Source: Actinomycetes bacterium (GTDB taxonomy: Bacteria > Actinomycetota > Actinomycetes > Actinomycetales > Cellulomonadaceae). From it: 5,987 bases of DNA. A program made the position numbers and the translations under genes. Location: assembly GCA_023390875.1 (NCBI GenBank), contig JAEWCA010000117.1, positions 1 through 5,987 on the forward strand. Reading direction: 5' to 3'. Below the pieces are notes generated by a model. That model was not told where the DNA came from. It did not search any database and was given only the letters and a program-made list of their open reading frames with translations. Below, one piece after another: positions 1 to 4,922 of the stretch; positions within the stretch are counted from its first letter, which is position 1; each line of letters starts with the position of its first letter.

Positions 1-35
1 CGCGAGCGCCTGCGGCCACGTCGTGCGCACCGGCG

Positions 36-656
36 TCAGGACTCGTCGGAGCCGGGGATGTGCTCGGTGACGTCCTCGTACGTCTCGGTGCCGGGCACCT
101 CGCTCGGGCCGTAGATGAGGCGGACGACCCCGGTCGGGAAGATGTCCGAGCGCAGCAGCCGCAGCGGGTAGATCGGCTCGCCCTCGTCGAACAGGCGCTC
201 GCCCTTGCGTGCCGCGACGGGGTGCACGAGCAGGCGCAGCTCGTCGAGCAGCCCGGCGGCGAGCAGCTGGCGGACCACCGAGATGGAGCCAGGGACGAGG
301 ATCTTGCCCACGCCCGGCTCGGCGGACAGCGCCGTCACGGCCTCGACCAGGTCGCCGCGCAGCGGTTCGGCGTTGCGCCATCCCAGGTCCTGCGTGCCGC
401 GCGTGACGACGACCTTGCGGGTGTCGCCGAGCTGCGCGGCGTACGACGCGTCCTCGCCGCCCGCCTTCTCCCGGTCGGGCCACGCGCCCGCGAAGCTGTC
501 GTACGTCACGCGGCCGATGAGGAGCACGTCGACGCCCCGGTAGTCCTCCATGACGGCGGCACCCATGTGCTCGTCGAAGTACGGGAAGTGCCACGCCGGG
601 TCGATCTCGACGACGCCGTCGAGAGAGATGAACAGGGTCGACACGATCGTCGCCAT
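36..656 (-). CDS. RibD C-terminal / dihydrofolate reductase-like protein
   Basis: The 206-residue product looks like a stand-alone member of the RibD C-terminal family (dihydrofolate reductase fold), common and multi-copy in actinobacteria. Members are presumed NAD(P)H-dependent reductases, but most have no known substrate, so no reaction is assigned. Visible family features are the N-terminal strand and turn SLDGVVE (11-17), LLIGRVTYDSFAGAWP (45-60, the conserved GRxTY segment), a VVVTRG strand (82-87), the nucleotide-side VPGSISVVRQLL segment (121-132) and LLDELRLLVHPV (136-147) followed by a G-x-LF-like turn. Length is normal and the frame is intact. The start was set at ATG 656, not at an in-frame start 19 codons upstream, because GGAGGA (668-663) lies just before it and the family begins with this strand. 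It is the last of four same-strand genes, 84 bases after the membrane protein. A role in riboflavin or folate synthesis is possible but unsupported by the neighbours. Confidence 0.9.
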   Translation of the reverse strand: MATIVSTLFISLDGVVEIDPAWHFPYFDEHMGAAVMEDYRGVDVLLIGRVTYDSFAGAWPDREKAGGEDASYAAQLGDTRKVVVTRGTQDLGWRNAEPLRGDLVEAVTALSAEPGVGKILVPGSISVVRQLLAAGLLDELRLLVHPVAARKGERLFDEGEPIYPLRLLRSDIFPTGVVRLIYGPSEVPGTETYEDVTEHIPGSDES

Positions 657-662
657 GAGACG

Positions 663-668
663 TCCTCC
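663..668 (-). promoter_or_regulatory. Ribosome binding site of the RibD-C-like gene
   Basis: GGAGGA on the minus strand ends 6 bases before the ATG at 656. It decides between this start and an in-frame start at 713 that would add 19 arginine-rich residues absent from the family. Confidence 0.75.
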
Positions 669-740
669 AGGTCGGGGGCGCGTCCGCGCGTCGCGGCCGC
701 GACACGATCCCACCGCATCCGGCGCGCGGATGCGAGGGGG

Positions 741-1676
741 TCACGGGGCCGGGGTCGGCGGCTCGCAGTGCCGGGCGGCCGTCTCGACGGCCTCCTCGTC
801 CCAGTTCTCCGTGGTCTGCAGGATCCAGAACACGACGAACAGGCCGAGCAGCACGGCCTCGACGGTGAACAGCGTGTACCGCCACTCCTCGGCGCCGCGC
901 CACCAGCCGACGAGCGCGGCGATGGCGGCGCCGACCACGGTCGCGAGCATCAGCAGGCTCAACCAGCCGTAGGCGGTGCTGTACCCGTCGGGCGTCATGC
1001 CCTTGGGCTTGCCGACCGGCGGCCGGTTGACCTGCCGCGCCGCGTAGGCGGCCGCGCCGGCGATGCAGACGAAGAAGAGGATCGCCGCCGCGTAGTGGGC
1101 GCGCAGCAGGAACGCGTCGTGCCAGCCGACGAACCAGACGCCGAACGCCGCCCAGACGCCGGTCAGGACCGCCAGGCCCACGCGCCGGGACCCCTCGGGG
1201 ACGTCACCCCGGTTCGCCCACGCGAACACGAGGACGAGCGACCCGACGACGAGCAGGGCGGCGACGTTGTTGTCGACGCCCGGGACGAGGTCCGGGGGGA
1301 CGCAGCGGTCGGACCCCGGGCACCCGTCGGGCCCGGGTGCGATCGGCGCGGGCACGAACGCCACGAACGGCACGACCATCCCGGCGAGGTCGAGCAGCGA
1401 GTCCTCCCAGCCGGGCCGGCCCTTGATCGCGATGAGCGCGGGCCCGATCGCCACCAGCGTCCCCACGAGCACGTTGCGCACGGGCGAGTAGAAGTAGCCG
1501 CTGATCGACCCGAACCGCTCGCCGGTGCCCCCCACGATCTCGATGACGATCGAGACGGCGAGGAGCAGGGCCATCGCGACGATCGCGACCCGCAGCGACC
1601 GGTACGTGGTGCGGGTGGACGACGCGAGCGCCTGCGTCACGGCCTCCGGCGGTGCCGGCTGCGGTCCGTCGGTCAT
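741..1676 (-). CDS. Uncharacterised multipass membrane protein (about 8 helices)
   Basis: This 311-residue integral membrane protein has no function I can assign. Hydrophobic segments lie near residues 28-49, 65-86, 94-112, 135-154, 165-185, 190-213, 235-257 and 266-287, with a polar N-terminus of about 25 residues and a short acidic C-terminal tail. Notable stretches are SGYFYSPVRNVLVG (59-72) leading into helix 2, WEDSLLDLAG (90-99) before helix 3, LLRAHYAAA (190-198) and FWILQTTENWDEE (283-295) at the end of helix 8. I associate the YSPVRNVLVG and ED-LL-AG pattern with an uncharacterised actinobacterial membrane protein family; this is recollection, not a search. Two cysteines (119 and 125) sit in the loop between helices 3 and 4 and could form a disulfide if that loop is outside. 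ATG 1676 is preferred over starts at 1718 and 1715 because AGGGG lies about 6 bases before it. The gene begins 64 bases after dinB ends on the same strand. Confidence 0.8.
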   Translation of the reverse strand: MTDGPQPAPPEAVTQALASSTRTTYRSLRVAIVAMALLLAVSIVIEIVGGTGERFGSISGYFYSPVRNVLVGTLVAIGPALIAIKGRPGWEDSLLDLAGMVVPFVAFVPAPIAPGPDGCPGSDRCVPPDLVPGVDNNVAALLVVGSLVLVFAWANRGDVPEGSRRVGLAVLTGVWAAFGVWFVGWHDAFLLRAHYAAAILFFVCIAGAAAYAARQVNRPPVGKPKGMTPDGYSTAYGWLSLLMLATVVGAAIAALVGWWRGAEEWRYTLFTVEAVLLGLFVVFWILQTTENWDEEAVETAARHCEPPTPAP

Positions 1677-1740
1677 GCTCACCCCTGCCGCCGTGCGAGT
1701 CGCGTCCGTGCACATCATGGCGGCGCAGCGGTGTCCGCGC

Positions 1741-3111
1741 TCAGGTGTCGGCTGCGAGCCGTTCCGCGGCGAGCGGCCGCACGACGACGAGCGGGTCGGT
1801 GTCGAGGTCGAGCACGCGCGACCGGGCGGGCGGTGAGTCGACCGTCTCGAAGCGCACCGTCGCCTCGCGGCCGCGCACGTGCACCACCCAGCCGCGCCCC
1901 AGCTCGGGGTGCTCGACGTCGAGCCCGGGGCGCGCGACGTGCTCGTCGAGCAGCCGCGGCCGGGCGGGGCCGGCGTCCTCGACCGGTTCCGCGAGCGCGG
2001 TGACCTCGGCGACGGGCGCGTCGTCCCACGGCAGCGTGAGCTGGGCGTGCGAGGTTAGGTTGTGGAACGACACCCCGAGCAGGCGCACGGAGTCGCTGAT
2101 CCCCGCGGCGAGCGCGGCCTGCTGCGCAGCGGCGCGGAGCTCGGCCGGCTCGGCGGACGGCTGGGGGAGCGTGACGGACCGCGTGACGGTCGTGAAGTCG
2201 GCGAAGCGCACCTTCGCGACCACGGTCCGCGCGCCGCCGCCGTGGGCCGTGAGCCGGCGCAGCGCCTCGTCCGCGACGGCGTCGACCGCGGCGGCGATGG
2301 TGTCGCGGCCGAAGATGTCCTCCGCGAACGTCCGTTCCGCACCGACGGACTTGCGCTCGCCGCTCGGCCCGACGGTCCGCAGGTCGATCCCGCGTGCGAG
2401 CCGGAACAGGTTCGTGCCCGCCGACTCGCCGATGGTCATCGTGAGCACGTCGAGCGGCTGGCGACGCAGGTCGGCGACCGTGCGGACGTCGAGCCGCTCG
2501 AGCGCTGCCTGCGTCGCAGGCCCGATGCCCGGCACGGCGCGCGCCGGCAGCGGGAGCAGGAAGTCGTCCTCGTCGGCGGGCTCCACGACGAGCAGGCCGT
2601 CGGGCTTGGCCGCGTCGGACGCGAGCTTCGCGACGAGCTTGGTCCGCCCGATCCCGATGGACACCGCGAGGCCCGTCTCCTCGCGGATCCTGGCCCGGAC
2701 CGCCGACGCGGCGCCGCCCGGGTCGTCCGCGTGCGGACCCGCCTCGAGGTCGACGAACGCCTCGTCGATGCTGATCGGCTCGACGAGCTCGGACAGCGTC
2801 GCGAGCTGGGCCATGATCCGGCGCGAGTACGCCGCGTACGCCTCGAACCGCGGGTGCAGGACGGCGGCGGCGGGCGCGAGCCGCCGCGCGCGGCTCATCG
2901 GCATGGCCGACCGCGCACCAGCCTGCCGGGCCTCGTACGACGCGGTCGACACCACCCCGCGCGGCCCGGTGCCGCCGACGAGCACGGGCTTGCCGCGCAG
3001 CGACGGCTTGTCGCGCTGCTCGACGGCTGCGAAGAACGAGTCGGCGTCGGCGTGCAGCACGGTCGCCCGGGCGCGCACGCGCGACGCGTCGGCGAGCTCG
3101 GCGGGATCCAC
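1741..3111 (-). CDS. dinB: DNA polymerase IV (Y-family translesion polymerase) with C-terminal extension
   Basis: This 456-residue Y-family DNA polymerase copies across damaged template bases at low fidelity. All catalytic features are present. HADADSFFAAVE (20-31) holds the metal-binding Asp22 and the likely steric-gate Phe27, and SIDEAF (114-119) holds the catalytic Asp116-Glu117 pair. ASYEAR (57-62), SIGIGRTKLVAKLAS (151-165) and the helix-hairpin-helix RAVPGIGPATQAALERL (191-207) follow. The little-finger domain runs from about 250 to 355 and includes the KSVGAERTF segment (254-262). QLTLPW (357-362) resembles a beta-clamp binding motif. E. coli Pol IV (about 350 residues) ends near this point, but here about 95 residues follow, including a GLDVEHPELGRGWVV segment (396-410) and an ATVRFE strand (417-422). 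GTG at 3111 is the first start in the frame; its ribosome site is weak, and GTGs at codons 12 and 18 are no better. No LexA-type palindrome is visible in the 57 bases upstream. The enzyme appears intact and active. Confidence 0.96.
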   Translation of the reverse strand: MDPAELADASRVRARATVLHADADSFFAAVEQRDKPSLRGKPVLVGGTGPRGVVSTASYEARQAGARSAMPMSRARRLAPAAAVLHPRFEAYAAYSRRIMAQLATLSELVEPISIDEAFVDLEAGPHADDPGGAASAVRARIREETGLAVSIGIGRTKLVAKLASDAAKPDGLLVVEPADEDDFLLPLPARAVPGIGPATQAALERLDVRTVADLRRQPLDVLTMTIGESAGTNLFRLARGIDLRTVGPSGERKSVGAERTFAEDIFGRDTIAAAVDAVADEALRRLTAHGGGARTVVAKVRFADFTTVTRSVTLPQPSAEPAELRAAAQQAALAAGISDSVRLLGVSFHNLTSHAQLTLPWDDAPVAEVTALAEPVEDAGPARPRLLDEHVARPGLDVEHPELGRGWVVHVRGREATVRFETVDSPPARSRVLDLDTDPLVVVRPLAAERLAADT

Positions 3112-3147
3112 GGGCCCTACTGTGCCTGCTCCCGCCGACGCTCCCCG

Positions 3148-3166
3148 GCAGCGACCCCGGCGCTGC
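3148..3166 (-). terminator. Small hairpin between the cupin gene and dinB
   Basis: A perfect 6-base inverted repeat (GCAGCG / CGCTGC) around a 7-base loop lies 3 bases after the cupin stop codon. It could be a weak terminator or an mRNA processing signal. No T-run follows, so classical intrinsic termination is unlikely, and in DNA this GC-rich such a hairpin can arise by chance. Confidence 0.25.
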
Positions 3167-3168
3167 GT

Positions 3169-3537
3169 CTACGCGGGTCCGTCGAGCTCGCGCAACGCAG
3201 CGGTCCGCTCACCACCCGCGTCGCCCGTGTTGACCGTGCCCTGCGGCTCGACGAGCACGGCCCACACCTCGTCGTCGGCGCGCGGGCAGTGCTCGACGCC
3301 GCGGGGCACCACGTAGACGTCGTTCGGGCCGAGCACCACGTCGCCGTCGCGGAGCTGGATCGTGAGCGAGCCGGCGACCACCAGGAACAGCTCGTCGGTG
3401 TCGGGGTGGCTGTGCCACACGAACTCGCCGTGCAGCTTGACGACCTTGACGTCGTAGTCGTTGACGCTCGTGAGCCGGTGCGGCTGCCACGGCTCGGTGA
3501 TCGTGCCGAGCGCCGCCAGGATGTTCGTCACCGTCAT
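3169..3537 (-). CDS. Small single-domain cupin protein
   Basis: A 122-residue protein consisting of one cupin beta-barrel. Cupin motif 1 is clear: Gly37, His42, His44, Glu49 and Gly56 fit G-x4-H-x-H-x4-E-x6-G within WHSHPDTDELFLVVAG (41-56). Motif 2 is Gly70, Pro78, Gly80 and His83 within GPNDVYVVPRGVEH (70-83). The three histidines and the glutamate form the usual metal site, so the barrel should bind one divalent metal. Small cupins of this type are typically cytosolic enzymes, isomerases or sensors, and the sequence does not tell which. A short tail after about residue 100 is acidic and alanine-rich. The start is ATG 3537; an in-frame extension upstream to 3729 would run antisense through the riboswitch and is rejected. 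No Shine-Dalgarno sequence is visible, so the mRNA may be leaderless. It is the first of four same-strand genes and is divergent from the thiamine operon. Confidence 0.88.
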   Translation of the reverse strand: MTVTNILAALGTITEPWQPHRLTSVNDYDVKVVKLHGEFVWHSHPDTDELFLVVAGSLTIQLRDGDVVLGPNDVYVVPRGVEHCPRADDEVWAVLVEPQGTVNTGDAGGERTAALRELDGPA

Positions 3538-3543
3538 GCCGCG

Positions 3544-3549
3544 AGCGTA
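3544..3549 (-). promoter_or_regulatory. Candidate -10 box for the cupin gene (possible leaderless transcript)
   Basis: TACGCT read on the minus strand fits the actinobacterial TANNNT -10 pattern and ends 6 bases before the ATG at 3537, so transcription could begin at or next to the start codon. No recognisable -35 hexamer lies 16-18 bases upstream. The call is tentative. Confidence 0.3.
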
Positions 3550-3575
3550 GGACCGACCACTGGGTGAGAAGGGGG

Positions 3576-3604
3576 CGGACGGCGCCGCCCGGTGCGCGTA
3601 GGTT
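3576..3604 (+). promoter_or_regulatory. Candidate promoter of the TPP-riboswitch operon
   Basis: TAGGTT (3599-3604) fits the TANNNT -10 pattern, and CGGACG (3576-3581) is a partial match to TTGACN with an exact 17-base spacer. Transcription would start near 3611, about five bases before the aptamer. That agreement is the main support. A 6-base inverted repeat, GGGCGG / CCGCCC (3573-3578 and 3585-3590), overlaps the -35 region and could be a protein-binding site or chance. Confidence 0.45.
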
Positions 3605-3615
3605 CGTCCCGCCAA

Positions 3616-3725
3616 CGCCGGGGAGCTCGGGACAGCCGGGCTGAGAGGACGGGCCGCGACACCGCAGGGTGCCAGCGCACGTCGACCCGAGAACCTGAAC
3701 TGGGTAATGCCAGCGGAGGGATGCG
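3616..3725 (+). ncRNA. Thiamine pyrophosphate (TPP) riboswitch aptamer, THI element
   Basis: This RNA binds TPP and turns off thiamine genes. Conserved blocks occur in order. GGGGAG (3620-3625) is followed by a P3 stem in which GCUCGG (3625-3630) pairs with CCGGGC (3636-3641) around a GACAG loop. Then come the invariant CUGAGA (3641-3646), a variable P3a-like arm (about 3647-3684, closed by GACG / CGUC), ACCC (3685-3688), GAACCUGA (3691-3698) and CUGGGUAAUGCCAGCG (3700-3715) with its CUGG / CCAG stem. GGAGGGA (3715-3721) ends the core. P2 can form between GGG (3620-3622) and CCC (3686-3688), and P1 between CGC (3616-3618) and GCG (3723-3725); the outer edges are approximate. The element precedes thiamine-binding and thiamine-precursor transport genes on the same strand, which confirms its identity. 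Confidence 0.96.
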
Positions 3726-3841
3726 CCACCGAGCGCGGCGTGGGCGGTCACCCGGCCGTACCCGGGCCTCCGTCGTCGTCGTGCCCCGGTGCGGGCGGTC
3801 CTCGGCGACGCGTGCCCGGTCCGACCCACCGGAGGTACACC
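3726..3841 (+). promoter_or_regulatory. Leader between TPP aptamer and first gene (probable expression platform)
   Basis: This 116-base leader joins the aptamer to the first gene. CCTCCG (3767-3772) is fully complementary to CGGAGG at two places: the aptamer 3' end (3714-3719) and the Shine-Dalgarno region (3830-3835). The two pairings exclude each other, as expected of a switch. A local hairpin, CCCGG (3751-3755) with CCGGG (3762-3766), lies directly before the CCTCCG. No U-run follows any hairpin, so control by hiding the ribosome site is more likely than intrinsic termination. The base pairing is seen; the mechanism is inferred, and Rho-dependent effects are not excluded. I see no gene here. 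Confidence 0.5.
3831..3835 (+). promoter_or_regulatory. Shine-Dalgarno sequence of the thiamine-binding protein gene
   Basis: GGAGG lies 6 bases before the GTG at 3842. It fixes that start against an open upstream extension to 3707, which would begin inside the riboswitch. It is also the probable target of riboswitch control. Confidence 0.85.
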
Positions 3842-4135
3842 GTGCTCGCACAGATCCAGGTCTCGCCGCGCCCGAGCGGCACCGACGACGACCGCTACGC
3901 CTACGTCGACGCCGCGATCGCCGTCATCCAGCAGTCGGGCCTCGTGTACGAGGTCGGCGCGATGGGCACGACCGTCCAGGGCACGCCCGACCAGGTGTGG
4001 CCCCTGCTGCGCGCCGTGCACGAGGCCACGGTGATCGCCGGCGCGTCCGGCGTGTCCAGCGTCATCAAGGTCGGTCAGGCCAAGGACGACGCCGGGCCGA
4101 CGATCCAGGACCTCGTGGGCAAGTTCCGGGCCTGA
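3842..4135 (+). CDS. Thiamine-binding protein (MTH1187/YkoF-like, DUF77)
   Basis: A 97-residue single-domain protein of the MTH1187/Ecm15/YkoF thiamine-binding family, which has a ferredoxin-like fold, assembles into oligomers and binds thiamine or related compounds. The family pattern is clear: an N-terminal strand LAQIQVSP (2-9), a helix at about 18-32, then SGLVYEVGAMGTTVQG (32-47), the hallmark of the family. VWPLLRAVHEA (52-62) and SSVIKVGQ (72-79) complete the second half. B. subtilis YkoF has two such domains; this protein has one. It has no signal peptide and is probably cytosolic, where it may hand over or sense imported vitamin. GTG 3842 is set by the GGAGG before it. It is the first gene under the TPP riboswitch and ends 4 bases before the permease gene. 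The family call is strong; its exact ligand in this operon is not known. Confidence 0.92.
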   Translation: MLAQIQVSPRPSGTDDDRYAYVDAAIAVIQQSGLVYEVGAMGTTVQGTPDQVWPLLRAVHEATVIAGASGVSSVIKVGQAKDDAGPTIQDLVGKFRA

Positions 4136-4139
4136 CGCC

Positions 4140-4922
4140 GTGCACCGCTGGCGTCGCGTCCTCGCGCCGACCGTCGCGGGGATCGTGCTGCTCGCCGGCT
4201 GGGAGGTCGGCGTGCGTGCGTCCGGTCTCCCGGCCTTCGTGCTGCCCGCGCCCTCGCAGGTGGCCCGCACCGCGGTCGACGTGGCACCGCTGCTGGGCGG
4301 CCACGTCGTCACGACCCTGACGGAGGCCGGTCTCGGGCTGCTCGTCGGGGCCGTGGTCGGGCTGCTCCTGGCCGTGCTCATCGCGGCGTTCCCGTGGGTG
4401 CAGGACACCGTCTACCCGCTGGTCACGCTCACGCAGACGGTCCCGACCGTGGTGCTCGCGCCGCTGCTGATCCTGTGGGCCGGGTTCGGGCTGCTGCCCA
4501 AGGTCGTGCTCGTCGCGCTCACCGCGTTCTTCCCGGTGCTCGTCGCCGCGGTCACCGCGATGGCGGCGGTCGACGCGGAGCACGCCGAGATGGTCGCCGG
4601 GCTGGGCGGCACCCGGCGGCACCAGTTCTGGCTCGTCCAGCTCCCCGCGTCCGTCCCGGGCGCGCTCGGCGGCCTGCGGGTCGCCGCCACCTACGCGATC
4701 GGCGCGGCGGTCGTCGCCGAGTACCTCGCCGGACAGAGCGGCCTGGGCGTGTTCGTCCAGCGCTCCCGCAAGGGCTACGAGGTCGACCAGATCCTCGTCG
4801 CCGTCGTCCTCGTCGCCGTGCTCACCGGCCTGCTGTTCCTGCTCGTCGACGGCCTCGCACGCCTCGCCACCCCGTGGCAGCGCCTGTCGAACCCCTCTCG
4901 TCCCGGAAGGACCCCCGCATGA
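4140..4922 (+). CDS. thiX: ABC transporter permease, ThiX-like (thiamine/pyrimidine precursor uptake)
   Basis: The 260-residue inner-membrane subunit of an ABC importer, of the binding-protein-dependent permease superfamily (SsuC/TauC/ThiX branch). Hydrophobic helices lie near residues 8-25, 62-83, 97-117, 120-142, 180-198 and 216-238. The cytoplasmic EAA loop that contacts the ATPase is visible at about 147-173 (EMVAGLGG, then FWLVQLPASVP). PAFVLPAPSQV (31-41) is the N-terminal signature common to this branch. Sequence alone does not separate thiamine precursor from sulfonate or nitrate permeases; the riboswitch, the thiamine-binding gene before it and the ThiY-like gene after it do. The likely cargo is a hydroxymethyl- or formylamino-pyrimidine, or thiamine. 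GTG 4140 lies 4 bases after the preceding stop with only a weak ribosome site, so translation is probably coupled. Its stop overlaps the next start (ATGA, 4919-4922). Confidence 0.9.
   Translation: MHRWRRVLAPTVAGIVLLAGWEVGVRASGLPAFVLPAPSQVARTAVDVAPLLGGHVVTTLTEAGLGLLVGAVVGLLLAVLIAAFPWVQDTVYPLVTLTQTVPTVVLAPLLILWAGFGLLPKVVLVALTAFFPVLVAAVTAMAAVDAEHAEMVAGLGGTRRHQFWLVQLPASVPGALGGLRVAATYAIGAAVVAEYLAGQSGLGVFVQRSRKGYEVDQILVAVVLVAVLTGLLFLLVDGLARLATPWQRLSNPSRPGRTPA
4905..4911 (+). promoter_or_regulatory. Ribosome binding site of the substrate-binding protein gene
   Basis: GGAAGGA lies inside the end of the permease gene, 7 bases before the ATG at 4919. The binding protein therefore has its own good ribosome site in addition to the ATGA overlap, which would allow its usual excess over the permease. 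Confidence 0.75.

Noticed and set aside
1..35. Possible end or start of a neighbouring gene at the left edge
   Set aside because: Too short to assign; open frames exist on both strands but show no recognisable motif or ribosome site.
60..2003. A 647-codon open frame on the plus strand
   Set aside because: It lies antisense to three well-supported genes. Its product is an arginine-, histidine- and aspartate-rich low-complexity sequence with no domain, the usual artefact of third-position GC bias.
3112..3168. Search for an SOS (LexA) box upstream of dinB
   Set aside because: No TCGAAC-N-GTTCGA-like palindrome is visible in this gap or in the cupin upstream region, so SOS control cannot be claimed.
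1652..3567. Two long plus-strand open frames (1652-3316 and 2062-3567) opposite dinB and the cupin gene
   Set aside because: Both are shadows of the minus-strand genes: one is serine/arginine-rich, the other arginine/glutamate-rich, with no family motifs, while the opposite strand encodes all DinB and cupin motifs.
3770..3783. Short CGT trinucleotide run in the riboswitch leader
   Set aside because: Only four or so units, common in DNA of this composition, and not clearly part of any pairing.
3707..3841. N-terminal extension of the thiamine-binding protein from an ATG in the aptamer
   Set aside because: The frame is open, but the ATG is the conserved UAAUGCCAG of the riboswitch, and a strong GGAGG precedes the GTG at 3842, where the family begins.
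3209..4408. A 399-codon minus-strand open frame across the intergenic region and operon
   Set aside because: It runs antisense through the TPP riboswitch, the thiamine-binding gene and the permease start, and has no recognisable domain.
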